A stretch of DNA of 64,000 nucleotides from Ignavibacteriales bacterium (GCA_016707585.1 JADJHL010000008.1:248001-312000), one strand, 5' to 3'; shown: positions 16,509-26,005, counted from the stretch's first letter. Numbers and translations are program-made. The notes: generated by a model not told the origin, from the letters alone.

Positions 16509-18650
16509 TTATTGTGAGTTTACAAGTAAAACAGGGCAGGGCGCATTATTTAATACTCTTTCAACACGTGGGCCAATATAAAGTTTTTCTGAACCAGGCC
16601 TAATATCAGTTCCTAAAACGATTAGATCAAATTTCCTATCTCTGGCTATCTCAAGAATTGATGTTTCAGCATCTAGTCCAACTTCAACTTCAGCAAAAGT
16701 GTTTACAGATAATGATTCGCCGAGAATTTTTAATTCTTCAATAATTTGGAAGGCAAACATAAACTGTCTTTCCTTTATACTCCCTTCGATATCTAAATGA
16801 TATGTGTCTTTATTTTCTTCTATAACTTTTAGAATATGAACTTCCTGTGATTTTTCTGAGGCAAGAGCAAATGCCACTTGAGCCGCGCGTCTTGCTGCAA
16901 GACTTCCGTTTGTTGGGATGAGGATTTTTTTTGGCTCCCAATTTTCATGATGCGAACCACTTTGTACTACAATACTGATTGAAGGAGAAAGTCTAACAAT
17001 ATCATCAACTACAGGATTGAATACCTGTCCGGTTTTTTTATCTTTTTCAGTTGCGCCTATTAAAATCAAATCATAACTTTTTGAGGATTCATCAAGAATG
17101 CTTTCAACTGGGTTTGATGAAACAACAACTTTCTTTGTAATTGAAATTCCATTAAACAATTTTTCAAGTTCATCTAAAAACTGAACACATTCATTTTTAT
17201 TTTGATTGTTTGTAACTGTTAATAAAGTAAGATTTAGTTCTCTATTAATTGCAAGTTGCTTTAAGATTTTAGCTTCAATCATTTTCTTTTCAAAATCTTC
17301 TCGTTTTCTTACCGGAAGCAAAACACGATGAATTGATGACATAATATTATTTTTTTGAAGCTCTTCATGTTTAAGCCTTTCAATTTCAGCATCCTTGGGT
17401 TTTACTTTTTTAAGTGTGTATCGAAGCATAAACGGAGCCATGATTGAAGTTACAACAGCCATAATTATTATAAGAGAAAAAATTTCTTGCGAGATAACAT
17501 TAAAGGATAATCCAATTGTTGCTATAATTATTTGGATCGCACCACGAGCGTTTAATCCCGCCCCAAAACTTAAAGCAGTCCAATGATCGCTATTACCAAA
17601 ATATCTTGCCCCAATGTAAGCCCCTACAACTTTACTTACTGTTGCGATCACAATAAACCCAAGTCCAATAAATAACAATTCAGGATTTGCTAATGGTTCA
17701 AGATTAACTTTTAATCCCGCAGCAGCAAAAAATATTGGTGCAAAAATTCCAAATGTAAAACTTTCAATCCTTTCAATAGCCTCTTTTGGAATCGATGGAA
17801 TACGTGAAAAAATTATTCCTGCTAGAAAAGCTCCAAGTACAGCTTCAAGTCTTAATGATTGAGCAATTGCACCGAGTCCTACAGTAAATAATATAAGAAT
17901 TGTTAAAAATTTATAGCGTCCCTGAATTTTATCTTTTGCAAAATTTACAATTTTAGATGCAAGCAATTTACCTGCAATAAAACTTATGCCTAAAAATGCT
18001 AACACTTTTGCAATCGAAATGAAAACATTTTCTGCGGTAACAACACCAACTTCAATTAAGCCCAATACAATTGATAATAAAATCCAGGCGGCAGTGTCAT
18101 CAATCATACCTGCGGCTATTGTTATTTGCCCAATATCTCTTCTTATAAGATTTAGATCAATCAAAACTTTGGCTATAACTGGAATTGCGGAGACTGAAAT
18201 TGCAGTTGCTATAAATAGTGAGAAGATAATTTTTTTAGATGGATCTACAAGTAATGAATCAGGTAAATAGTAAGCAAAACCAAATCCAAGAATAAGAGGT
18301 AAAATCAATCCGCCAAATGCAGTTGCAAAAGCGTTTCTCGAATGATGTTTAATTAGTGCAAGATCAGTTTCGAGTCCAGTTATAAGTAATAAAAGCAATG
18401 CTCCAATTAAACTTATAACTTCAAGTAAACTTGTTCCAGATTGATTTGATGTTATAAGGAAATCTGAAAATACGGGTATTCCACCAAGCAAAGATGGACC
18501 TAAAATTATCCCTGCTAGAATTTCACCTACGACAGTTGGTTGCCCCAATCTTTGGAATAGTTCGCCAAATGTTCGGGCAAATAAAAGTAAGGTAAAAACC
18601 TGGATTAAGAGAATTAAAATATCGTTATGTACGGAAGCAAATAACATCAA
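16509..18650 (-). CDS. CPA2-type cation:proton antiporter with C-terminal universal stress domains
   Basis: The 713-residue protein has about 12 membrane segments in residues 1-400, including FGELFQRLGQPTVVGEILAG and AAGMIDDTAAWILL, where adjacent aspartates mark the ion-binding core of CPA2 exchangers. GAGLNARGAIQIIIATIGL is another family block. The cytoplasmic part (about 430-713) contains two universal-stress-like domains: the first has LIGATEKDKKTG, and the second ends VLGTDIRPGSEKLYIGPRVE, similar to the G-2x-G-9x-G nucleotide-binding pattern. It probably exchanges Na+ or K+ for H+ at the inner membrane with nucleotide-dependent control. The ion is not assignable from sequence alone. 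Confidence 0.87.
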   Translation of the reverse strand: MMLFASVHNDILILLIQVFTLLLFARTFGELFQRLGQPTVVGEILAGIILGPSLLGGIPVFSDFLITSNQSGTSLLEVISLIGALLLLLITGLETDLALIKHHSRNAFATAFGGLILPLILGFGFAYYLPDSLLVDPSKKIIFSLFIATAISVSAIPVIAKVLIDLNLIRRDIGQITIAAGMIDDTAAWILLSIVLGLIEVGVVTAENVFISIAKVLAFLGISFIAGKLLASKIVNFAKDKIQGRYKFLTILILFTVGLGAIAQSLRLEAVLGAFLAGIIFSRIPSIPKEAIERIESFTFGIFAPIFFAAAGLKVNLEPLANPELLFIGLGFIVIATVSKVVGAYIGARYFGNSDHWTALSFGAGLNARGAIQIIIATIGLSFNVISQEIFSLIIIMAVVTSIMAPFMLRYTLKKVKPKDAEIERLKHEELQKNNIMSSIHRVLLPVRKREDFEKKMIEAKILKQLAINRELNLTLLTVTNNQNKNECVQFLDELEKLFNGISITKKVVVSSNPVESILDESSKSYDLILIGATEKDKKTGQVFNPVVDDIVRLSPSISIVVQSGSHHENWEPKKILIPTNGSLAARRAAQVAFALASEKSQEVHILKVIEENKDTYHLDIEGSIKERQFMFAFQIIEELKILGESLSVNTFAEVEVGLDAETSILEIARDRKFDLIVLGTDIRPGSEKLYIGPRVERVLNNAPCPVLLVNSQ

Positions 18651-18837
18651 AATTTCTAACGATAAAATGAGTGTTTAATTAAATGTAAAATGATTTCTAC
18701 CTGCGAAAGTAATGAAAAGATAGCTTATAATAAATTCTTGTGATTTTGTGAATAATTAAGACAAAGATAATACAAAATTGTTTATCCTTCATCGCAAATA
18801 ATTTATATTGCACTTGAACATTGATTAAGATTTTGGA

Positions 18838-20043
18838 ATGGATAAAAAATATCTCGTATTAAATATCGAGCAGGAATATCGTGCGGATTTAGAAAATCTT
18901 CCTTGGAATTTGCCGTTAGATGAATGGAATGAGAAACAAGTAAAATTTTTGGATATCAGAAAAGGAATTTCTAAACACATTGTAAGATTTATAAAAACAA
19001 AAGATTATTCTTTTGCAATCAAACAAACAAATCCAATTAGCGCTTACTTTGAAAGTGAAACTTTTACTAAACTACTTCAAAAAGGGATACATACTTTAAT
19101 TCCTGCTGGATATGTTTTTTACAAGAAAAATTTATTTGAGTTAAATGCTGAAGACAAAGAAAGTTTAGCATTTATTGTTACCATTCTTGAAGCAAAATCA
19201 ATTCCACACTCAATTCTTTTTAAATGGGATTTTTCTGATGAAAGTAGAAAAACAATCTATAAAGCCGCTGCAGAATTATTAGCAGTTCTTCATCATAATA
19301 ATATTTTTTGGGGTGATGCTTCGCTTTCAAATATTCTTATCAAGTTTATTAAAACTAAAAATGAACTAGGTAAATCTCATACTGAATTAAAAGCATTTTT
19401 ATCTGATTCAGAAACAATTACAATTCTTAAAAAGATTTCTGATGATCTGATTAAAAAAGATTTAAAAGGTTTTTATGATTCAATTAATGCAATCACCAAT
19501 GATTATTCAGCAAAGGAAAAATCTAAATCTATTTCTATGCTGGATATTGATAAAAAATATTTTAAAAAAGAATACAAAACTTTTTATGAATTATTGAATA
19601 AAATTGTTGAGTTTGAAAAAACTACCGGACTCGAAATCAGAAAACATTTTTTTAAGATTACAGATCAGTACTCTATTGATTCTATTCTCAAACAAATTGA
19701 AGAACACAAATGGTACTTAAGTGAAAAAAGCGGAAGTGAAGTTGATATTACTTTTACCGCAAAAGATTGGATTGAAAAAGTTTATAACCCAATTATTAAA
19801 GAATTTAATAAACTTAAAATTTTTGAATACTTTCCTGATACAAATTCACTTAAGCTTTATACAGATATTATGGCGCATAAATATTATTTAAGTTTAGAAA
19901 ATAGTGAAGATGTTGGAATTTATACCGCAATTAGAAGTTACAGTGAAAAGCATTCTAACAAAGAAGAAACTTTGCTTTCAAAGTTTGTAGAAAAGCTATT
20001 TAAGCGATTGACTAAGATTGTTCCGCAAAATTATAATTTGTGA
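18838..20043 (+). CDS. DUF4032 / kinase-like protein
   Basis: A 401-residue soluble protein. The N-terminal part (residues about 50-170) resembles a lipopolysaccharide-kinase/aminoglycoside-phosphotransferase fold: FAIKQTNP may hold the ATP lysine, and FWGDASLSNILI (W158-G159-D160, N165) looks like a catalytic loop. The C-terminal segment with HKWYLSEKSGSEVDITFTA and AKDWIEKVYNPII matches DUF4032. Together this is the known DUF4032 architecture, of unproven function. No signal peptide or membrane span is present. It stands alone, about 187 bases from the divergent antiporter and 170 bases before enolase. The substrate is unknown. Confidence 0.7.
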   Translation: MDKKYLVLNIEQEYRADLENLPWNLPLDEWNEKQVKFLDIRKGISKHIVRFIKTKDYSFAIKQTNPISAYFESETFTKLLQKGIHTLIPAGYVFYKKNLFELNAEDKESLAFIVTILEAKSIPHSILFKWDFSDESRKTIYKAAAELLAVLHHNNIFWGDASLSNILIKFIKTKNELGKSHTELKAFLSDSETITILKKISDDLIKKDLKGFYDSINAITNDYSAKEKSKSISMLDIDKKYFKKEYKTFYELLNKIVEFEKTTGLEIRKHFFKITDQYSIDSILKQIEEHKWYLSEKSGSEVDITFTAKDWIEKVYNPIIKEFNKLKIFEYFPDTNSLKLYTDIMAHKYYLSLENSEDVGIYTAIRSYSEKHSNKEETLLSKFVEKLFKRLTKIVPQNYNL

Positions 20044-20213
20044 TAAAAGAATCAGTTAATATTTGGCAATTGCCTAAAATTATTTTTGCATTCTATAAAA
20101 TTTTAACCTAAAAGTAGCTCAAACAGTTTCACTTCTAACCGCCATTTAGCTAATTTTGAATCGCAATTAAACAAAACTTTGAATCACATTTAGAAAAATC
20201 AGGAGTTATAAAA

Positions 20214-21509
20214 ATGACAACAATAGTTGATGTATTTGGAAGAGAAATTTTAGATTCGAGAGGCAACCCAACTTTAGAAGTTGAAGTTGTTCTTGAAGGT
20301 GGAGTAATTGGTAGAGCAGCAGTTCCAAGTGGTGCTTCAACCGGCGAACACGAAGCAGTTGAATTACGTGATGGTGATAAAAATCGTTACAACGGTAAAG
20401 GTGTACTTAAAGCTGTTGAAAATGTAAATGAAAAAATTGCAGATCATATAATCGATTTTGATGCAACAGAACAAGTTGCAATCGATAATATGCTGATTGA
20501 ATTAGATGGAACAGATAATAAAGGAAATCTTGGCGCAAATGCAATGCTTGGTGTTTCACTTGCCTGTGCAAGAGCTTCAGCAGAATTTTTTGGTTTACCA
20601 CTTTATCGTTACATCGGTGGAGTAAATGCACGCACTCTTCCTGTTCCGATGATGAATATTCTTAACGGCGGCAAGCATGCTGATAATAATGTTGACTTCC
20701 AGGAATTTATGGTTATGCCAATTGGCGCACCAAGTTTTAAAGAAGCTTTAAGAATGGGAACAGAAACTTTTCATGCATTAAAATCCGTACTTGCAAAAAA
20801 AGGATTGAACACTGCAGTAGGTGATGAAGGAGGATTTGCACCAAACTTAAAATCAAATGAAGAAGCTGTTGAAGTAATTCTTGAAGCAATCAATAAAACA
20901 GGTTACAAAGTTGGTGAAGAAATTGCAATCGCACTTGATATTGCTGCAAGCGAATTTTACATCAAAGAAAAAAATGCTTATCATTTATTTAAATCAGCTC
21001 CAAATCAATTAATCTCGATTGAAAAGATGGTTGATCTTTGGGCTAAGTGGGCTAAAGATTATCCAATTGTTTCTATTGAAGATGGTTTAGCAGAAGATGA
21101 TTGGGATGGATGGAAATTATTGACAGAAAAACTTGGCGGAAAAATTCAGCTTGTTGGTGATGATTTATTTGTAACAAATACAAATCGTTTAGCAAAAGGA
21201 ATTGATCTTGGAGTTGCAAACTCAATACTAATTAAAGTTAATCAGATAGGAACGTTAACAGAAACACTTGATGCAATTGAACTTGCGAAGATAAATGGTT
21301 ACACAAATATCATAAGCCATCGTTCAGGTGAAACAGAAGATACAACAATTGCTGATATTGCTGTAGCTACTAATGCCGGACAAATCAAAACTGGTTCTGC
21401 TTCTAGAACTGATCGTGTTGCAAAATATAATCAGCTTTTAAGGATAGAAGAAGAATTGGATACAACAGGAATTTTTCCTGGAGTTGCAGCGTTAAATTAT
21501 AATGGCTAA
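20214..21509 (+). CDS. eno: Enolase
   Basis: A 431-residue full-length enolase. Seen are the N-terminal DVFGREILDSRGNPTLEVEV, the catalytic GDEGGFAPNL and VSIEDGLAEDDWDGW regions with metal ligands, and the C-terminal SHRSGETEDTTIADIAVA and GQIKTGSASRTDR blocks. It dehydrates 2-phosphoglycerate to phosphoenolpyruvate in the cytoplasm. CAGGAGTTATAAAA precedes the ATG, a strong ribosome-binding site. A perfect 10-bp hairpin terminator follows the stop, so the gene is probably monocistronic. Confidence 0.98.
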   Translation: MTTIVDVFGREILDSRGNPTLEVEVVLEGGVIGRAAVPSGASTGEHEAVELRDGDKNRYNGKGVLKAVENVNEKIADHIIDFDATEQVAIDNMLIELDGTDNKGNLGANAMLGVSLACARASAEFFGLPLYRYIGGVNARTLPVPMMNILNGGKHADNNVDFQEFMVMPIGAPSFKEALRMGTETFHALKSVLAKKGLNTAVGDEGGFAPNLKSNEEAVEVILEAINKTGYKVGEEIAIALDIAASEFYIKEKNAYHLFKSAPNQLISIEKMVDLWAKWAKDYPIVSIEDGLAEDDWDGWKLLTEKLGGKIQLVGDDLFVTNTNRLAKGIDLGVANSILIKVNQIGTLTETLDAIELAKINGYTNIISHRSGETEDTTIADIAVATNAGQIKTGSASRTDRVAKYNQLLRIEEELDTTGIFPGVAALNYNG

Positions 21510-21518
21510 TTAATAATT

Positions 21519-21548
21519 GCCCGATTGATTTTTCAATCGGGCATTTTT
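21519..21548 (+). terminator. Rho-independent terminator of eno
   Basis: GCCCGATTGA (21519-21528), loop TTTT, then TCAATCGGGC (21533-21542), followed by ATTTTTG. The 10-bp stem is perfect and the tail is U-rich. Confidence 0.92.
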
Positions 21549-21591
21549 GTCTCTAATCAGAATAAAAATTGTTAACAAAAAAGAGATCAAA

Positions 21592-22974
21592 ATGAAAAAC
21601 AATTACATCGAAAATTGTAAATCGATAATCAAAAAAAATAAAATTGAATTTATAGATTTAAAAGCAATTGATCTTACTGGAAGATTGCATCATATAACCT
21701 TACCTGTTTATGATAAAATTCTTGAAAAACTTATGAGTGAAGGGGTTGGGTTTGATGGATCGAGTTATGGATTTCTAAAAGTTGAAAACAGTGATATGAT
21801 TATGCTTCCTGATTTATCAACTGCAAAGATTGATCCTTTCCGTGATGCTCCAACATTAAGTTTTTATTCACACATAGTTCTTACAGATGAAAAGAGAAGT
21901 CCATTTAATCAAGATGGTAGATATCTTGCAAAAAAAGCGGAAGAATTATTAAAGAAAACTACAGGTGCAGATAAATCTTGGTGGGGACCAGAATTTGAAT
22001 TTTATATTTTTTCTAAAGTTGAATATGATACTCGAACTGCATCATCATTTTATCGTGTTGAACATGCAGAAGAGTTTTATAAAAAAGCTTATCACGCAGC
22101 AAATCCATTTGATGAATATGATGACTTTCGTGATGAAGCAAGTAAGCTTTTAAAAGCACAAGGTATAAATGTAAAGTATCATCATCATGAAGTTGGAGAA
22201 CGCGGTCAGCAGGAAATTGAAACTTACTTTAGTGATCTTTTAACGACTGCTGATAATATCATTACAGCAAAGTACATTCTTTTCAACTTTGCAAAACAAA
22301 AAGGTTTATTCATTACGTTCATGCCTAAACCAATGTATCAGCAAGCCGGCAATGGAATGCACTTGCATATGTATCTTACAAAAAATGGTAAGAACGCTTT
22401 TTATAAAAAAGGTGAGTATGGAAATGTAAATGAACTTGGTAGATATTTTATTGGTGGAATGTTAAAACACGGTCCAGCACTTTCTGCATTTACAAATCCG
22501 AGTACAAATTCATACAAAAGATTAGTTCCAGGATTTGAAGCTCCGGTAGCATTAACTTATGGTCAGGGAAATCGTGCAAGTGCGATAAGAATTCCTAAAT
22601 ATGTTTCTAATCCTGATGAAACACGATTTGAATATCGTCCGCCAGACGCAACTGCAAATCCTTATTTGTGCACAGTTGCAATGCTGCTTGCAGGAATAGA
22701 TGGAGTTGTAAATAAAATCGACCCTGTTAAAGAAGGTTATGGACCGGTTGATAAAAACTTTCTTGATCCGAACTTTAAAGATAAGATTGAATTTTTACCA
22801 AGAAATTTAGCGGAAGCTCTGGATGCATTAGCTGCAGATAATGATTTCTTAAAACGTGGTGGAATTTTTACTGATGAATTATTAACTCAATGGGTAAAAA
22901 CAAAAACCGAAGAGATAAATGCAATTGGTACAATGCCTCATCCGTTTGAGTATAAAATGTATTTCAACTTATAG
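21592..22974 (+). CDS. glnA: Type I glutamine synthetase
   Basis: I start at ATG 21592 (MKNNYIENCKSIIKKNKIEF); the frame can be extended to a TTG inside the eno terminator, which is implausible. The 460-residue protein carries FDGSSYGFLKVENSDM, the metal-binding WGPEFEFYIF, GNGMHLHMYLTKNG, NPSTNSYKRLVPGFEAPV and NRASAIRIP. It ligates ammonia to glutamate using ATP. The tyrosine adenylylation motif of GSI-beta (NLYDLPP-like) is absent; the corresponding stretch is IEFLPRNLAEALDAL, so this looks like the alpha class with feedback rather than adenylylation control. A hairpin follows the stop. Confidence 0.95.
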   Translation: MKNNYIENCKSIIKKNKIEFIDLKAIDLTGRLHHITLPVYDKILEKLMSEGVGFDGSSYGFLKVENSDMIMLPDLSTAKIDPFRDAPTLSFYSHIVLTDEKRSPFNQDGRYLAKKAEELLKKTTGADKSWWGPEFEFYIFSKVEYDTRTASSFYRVEHAEEFYKKAYHAANPFDEYDDFRDEASKLLKAQGINVKYHHHEVGERGQQEIETYFSDLLTTADNIITAKYILFNFAKQKGLFITFMPKPMYQQAGNGMHLHMYLTKNGKNAFYKKGEYGNVNELGRYFIGGMLKHGPALSAFTNPSTNSYKRLVPGFEAPVALTYGQGNRASAIRIPKYVSNPDETRFEYRPPDATANPYLCTVAMLLAGIDGVVNKIDPVKEGYGPVDKNFLDPNFKDKIEFLPRNLAEALDALAADNDFLKRGGIFTDELLTQWVKTKTEEINAIGTMPHPFEYKMYFNL

Positions 22975-22982
22975 ATTTCTAA

Positions 22983-23012
22983 TTAGGGAAGAGTTTAATA
23001 ATTCTTCCCTAA
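22983..23012 (+). terminator. Hairpin after glnA
   Basis: TTAGGGAAGA (22983-22992) pairs with TCTTCCCTAA (23003-23012) across a 10-base loop. The trailing tract (ATCTTAAAAT) is only weakly U-rich, so this is a probable rather than certain terminator. Confidence 0.65.
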
Positions 23013-23053
23013 ATCTTAAAATAGCTTACTAAAACTTTCTGGTAGTTTATTCA

Positions 23054-23938
23054 ATGATATATTTAGGTGAACTAAGTGCTTTATTAACTGCTTTCCTCTG
23101 GTCAGGAACATCTATAGCATTTTCATCTGCTGCAGAAAAGATAGGCTCACTTCAACTAAATATAAATAGAATGATTTTCGCTTCGCTGTTTTTAATTTCA
23201 ACAATTCTAATAGCTGGTTACAAATTTGATTTGTCTAATTATCAATTTACAAATCTTGTAATAAGTGGTGTAATTGGTTTAGTTATTGGCGATTCATTTC
23301 TCTTTAAAAGTTATCAAATGATTGGTGCAAGAATCAGTATGCTGTTGATGGCATTGTCACCGGCAATGTCTGCAATTCTTGCTTTCATATTTTTAAGTGA
23401 AACAATTTCGTTTTTAGGTATTATAGGAATTTTGGTTACGATTTCTGGAATTACTTTGGTTGTGCTGGAACGTAATATAAATTCTAAATATCAAATCACA
23501 ACTTTAGGAATTATATATGGATTACTTGGGGCAATGGGACAAGCCGGAGGATTAATTTTTGCTAAGTTTGCTTTTAATGAAGGACACATTGCAGGATTTA
23601 TTGCAACATTTATTCGTGTCTTTTCTTCTGTGATTATTTTTCTTCCGATAATGTTGTTGTTAAAAAAATATAAAAATCCATACAAATTATTTCATAAAGA
23701 TAAATCTGCTTTAGGTGTAACTTTAATTGGAACTATTCTTGGCCCGTTTTTAGGAATTACTTTTAGTTTGATTGCAATTGAAAATACTAAAGTTGGAATT
23801 GCCGCAACACTTATGTCAACAATGCCAATAATTATGTTGCCTATGGTCAGATATTTTTATAAAGAAAAACTATCATGGAGAGCAATTATTGGCGCAATGT
23901 TAGCAGTTATTGGTGTGTCTTTAATATTTTTAAGATAA
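23054..23938 (+). CDS. EamA-family (DMT superfamily) transporter
   Basis: A 294-residue protein with ten hydrophobic segments in two homologous halves, each an EamA repeat. The first half runs from LGELSALLTAFLWSGTSIAF and includes GARISMLLMALSPAMSAILAF; the second half ends LSWRAIIGAMLAVIGVSLIF. DMT proteins export or import small metabolites across the inner membrane, and the substrate is unknown. A small cysteine-rich gene follows 36 bases downstream and probably shares the transcript. Confidence 0.88.
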   Translation: MIYLGELSALLTAFLWSGTSIAFSSAAEKIGSLQLNINRMIFASLFLISTILIAGYKFDLSNYQFTNLVISGVIGLVIGDSFLFKSYQMIGARISMLLMALSPAMSAILAFIFLSETISFLGIIGILVTISGITLVVLERNINSKYQITTLGIIYGLLGAMGQAGGLIFAKFAFNEGHIAGFIATFIRVFSSVIIFLPIMLLLKKYKNPYKLFHKDKSALGVTLIGTILGPFLGITFSLIAIENTKVGIAATLMSTMPIIMLPMVRYFYKEKLSWRAIIGAMLAVIGVSLIFLR

Positions 23939-23974
23939 AGTTTAAATAAATAATTATTTAAGAAAGGAACGTAT

Positions 23975-24175
23975 ATGAGTGAGACTCAAAAAATTTATCA
24001 TTGTTTAAATTGTAATACATCAGAAAATGATATTCCGTTAGTGAATCTTGTTTACACCGGAAAGCAGGCATTTATTTGTTCAAACTGTTTACCTCTGTTG
24101 ATTCATCATCCACAAAAACTAATTGGTAAATTGGATGGAGCAGAAAATATAGCGCCTTTTCAAGAAGAGAATTAG
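23975..24175 (+). CDS. Small zinc-ribbon-like protein
   Basis: A 66-residue protein with two cysteine pairs, YHCLNCNT (near residues 9-14) and FICSNCLP (near 33-40), spaced like a zinc ribbon. AAGAAAGGAACGTAT precedes the ATG, a good ribosome-binding site. The tail HHPQKLIGKLDGAENIAPFQ is conserved-looking but unassigned. No DNA-binding helix is apparent. It follows the transporter by 36 bases and ends before a strong terminator-like hairpin. Metal binding is inferred from the cysteine pattern; the role is unknown. Confidence 0.7.
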   Translation: MSETQKIYHCLNCNTSENDIPLVNLVYTGKQAFICSNCLPLLIHHPQKLIGKLDGAENIAPFQEEN

Positions 24176-24186
24176 TTTAATAAAAA

Positions 24187-24225
24187 AATACCTTGGATAA
24201 TTAATTTTTTAATCTCCAAGGTATT
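24187..24225. terminator. Bidirectional terminator
   Basis: AATACCTTGGA (24187-24197) pairs with TCCAAGGTATT (24215-24225) across a 17-base AT-rich loop, with A-rich sequence upstream and T-rich sequence downstream. It serves the plus-strand zinc-ribbon gene and the convergent minus-strand lipoprotein gene. Confidence 0.75.
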
Positions 24226-24282
24226 TCCTAAGATCATTTACTTTAGTTCTTAACTGCCACTAATTCAAATTTAAAAGCAAAT

Positions 24283-24717
24283 CTAATTGATTGACTGAAT
24301 ATCTGTCATTTGGGTAGAATAAATTTTCCAGGAATCTCCATCCTTCTTCAGTCTATGAATTCCAGTTGATTTATTATTCTTAAATTCTGGTCCGTTTATT
24401 TTTGTTGTAATCTGAACAAATTCTATCTTCGCTTCAGAATTATTATCCTCAAGAACTTTCATGCTCACTATTTTGTAATTCAGATCATATCGCTCAAAAA
24501 GTTGTTTGATCATAATTTCGGAGGCTGGATATGATGGATTGTCTTTATGAATTGTGTTCATTGCTTCATCATATTTTTCTTCATTCATGTATTTAGCATT
24601 TGCTTCAACAACTGATTCTGGTGTGTAATAATCTTCATTGTTTGAACAAGAAATAATAATAAGTGTTGAAAATATTATGCTTGTAACAACTTTAATTCGG
24701 TTCATCATATTTAGCAT
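24283..24717 (-). CDS. Lipoprotein, NTF2/DUF4878-like
   Basis: A 144-residue protein with a lipoprotein signal ending TLIIISC, so the mature part would start at the cysteine near residue 24. The body (ESVVEANAKYMNEEKYDEAM, later VSMKVLEDNNSEAKIEFVQI and GIHRLKKDGDSWKIYSTQM) fits the small cystatin/NTF2-like lipoproteins that begin with a helix and end in a curved beta sheet. The start may be M1, M4 or M5. It begins four bases after the kbl stop codon on the same strand, so it belongs to the threonine operon's transcript, though a role in that pathway is not implied. Function unknown. Confidence 0.68.
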   Translation of the reverse strand: MLNMMNRIKVVTSIIFSTLIIISCSNNEDYYTPESVVEANAKYMNEEKYDEAMNTIHKDNPSYPASEIMIKQLFERYDLNYKIVSMKVLEDNNSEAKIEFVQITTKINGPEFKNNKSTGIHRLKKDGDSWKIYSTQMTDIQSIN

Positions 24718-24721
24718 ACAA

Positions 24722-25912
24722 TTAAATTCCCATTTCTTTTTTTACTTCGGCAAATTTTGCAACTGCAAAATCCAGATCTTCTTTAGTATGCGCTGCAGAA
24801 ATTTGAACTCTAATTCTTGCGGTCCCTTTTGGTACCACAGGAAAGAAAAATCCAACAACGTAAACACCTTTTTCTAACATTTTCGCAGCCATAGTTTGAG
24901 CTAGTACAGCATCACCAAGCATAATTGGTACGATTGGATGAACACCATCTTTAATATTAAATCCGGCAGCTTTTATTTTTTCTCTAAAATATTTTGTATT
25001 GTCTTCAAGTTTATCGCGTAAATGGGTTGTTGCACTTAACATCTCAAAAACTTTTAACGATGCTGCAACAATATTTGGAGCAACAGTATTTGAAAATAAA
25101 TATGGTCTCGATCTTTGTCTGAGTAGATCAACGATTTCTTTTTTAGCTGATGTGTAACCACCACTTGCACCGCCAAGAGCTTTACCAAGTGTTCCAGTTA
25201 TAATATCGATTCTTCCCATAACATTATTGTGTTCGTGAGTTCCTTTCCCATGTTTACCCATAAATCCAACTGCGTGGCTATCATCAACCATAACCATTGC
25301 GCCGTATCTTTCTGCTATGTCACAAATATCTTTTAAAGGAGCAATAAATCCATCCATTGAAAAAACACCATCGGTGCCGACTAAAATATTTTTTGCATTG
25401 TTAGCCTTCGCTTCTTTAAGTTTTTCTTCAAGATCATTCATATCACAATTTTTGTATCGATAACGCTGTGCTTTACACAATCTAATTCCATCAATTATGC
25501 TAGCGTGATTTAATTCATCGCTAACAATTGCATCTTCTTCACCAAGTAGAGTTTCAAACAATCCGCCATTTGCATCAAAGCAAGATGTGTAAAGAATTGT
25601 GTCTTCCATTCCAAGAAACTCAGAAATTTTCTTTTCAAGTTCTTTATGGATTTCCTGAGTTCCACAAATAAATCTAACAGAAGACATTCCAAATCCCCAA
25701 TTATCAAAACTATCTTTTGCTGCTTTGATAATTTCTGGATTATCAGCCAATCCTAAATAATTATTTGCACACATATTTAGGACTTGCTGTCCAGTTGTAA
25801 CAGCAATATGTGCACTTTGTGGTGTTGTAATTATTCTTTCTTTTTTAAAGAGTCCTTCTTTTTCGATTCCGTTTAGAATGTTTGTGTAATGATTTTTTGT
25901 TTCGGTGTTCAT
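24722..25912 (-). CDS. kbl: Glycine C-acetyltransferase (2-amino-3-ketobutyrate CoA ligase)
   Basis: A 396-residue alpha-oxoamine synthase. The PLP lysine is K244 in ITGTLGKALGGASGG. Other family motifs are NMCANNYLGLADNPE, VMVDDSHAVGFMGKHG with the PLP-nitrogen aspartate, and the C-terminal KGTARIRVQISAAHTKEDLD. It cleaves 2-amino-3-ketobutyrate with CoA to glycine and acetyl-CoA, the second step of threonine degradation. It is encoded downstream of tdh in the same orientation, with a 121-base spacer that contains a repeat. 8-amino-7-oxononanoate synthase (BioF) is the main alternative, but the tdh neighbour favours Kbl. Confidence 0.94.
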   Translation of the reverse strand: MNTETKNHYTNILNGIEKEGLFKKERIITTPQSAHIAVTTGQQVLNMCANNYLGLADNPEIIKAAKDSFDNWGFGMSSVRFICGTQEIHKELEKKISEFLGMEDTILYTSCFDANGGLFETLLGEEDAIVSDELNHASIIDGIRLCKAQRYRYKNCDMNDLEEKLKEAKANNAKNILVGTDGVFSMDGFIAPLKDICDIAERYGAMVMVDDSHAVGFMGKHGKGTHEHNNVMGRIDIITGTLGKALGGASGGYTSAKKEIVDLLRQRSRPYLFSNTVAPNIVAASLKVFEMLSATTHLRDKLEDNTKYFREKIKAAGFNIKDGVHPIVPIMLGDAVLAQTMAAKMLEKGVYVVGFFFPVVPKGTARIRVQISAAHTKEDLDFAVAKFAEVKKEMGI

Positions 25913-25944
25913 TTAAATCTTTCTAATTATTTTAATTAATTTTT

Positions 25945-26005
25945 ACCACAGAGGACACAGAGTTTTTCACAGAGTTCACAAAGAAAACTCAGTGCACTTT
26001 GTGAA
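25945..26005. repeat. CACAGAG-type intergenic repeat with inverted arms between tdh and kbl
   Basis: The stretch starts ACCACAGAGGACACAGAG, a phrase that recurs as dispersed intergenic repeats in many bacterial genomes. It contains a perfect 9-bp inverted repeat, TTCACAAAG (25975-25983) with CTTTGTGAA (25997-26005). It sits inside a presumed operon and might form an RNA hairpin that alters kbl expression relative to tdh. Confidence 0.55.

Noticed and set aside
21547..21591. TTG start for glnA
   Set aside because: It falls in the tail of the enolase terminator; the ATG at 21592 gives the normal family N-terminus.
24722..25912. kbl as biotin synthesis gene bioF
   Set aside because: The alpha-oxoamine synthase fold fits both, but linkage to tdh and the residue pattern point to glycine C-acetyltransferase.
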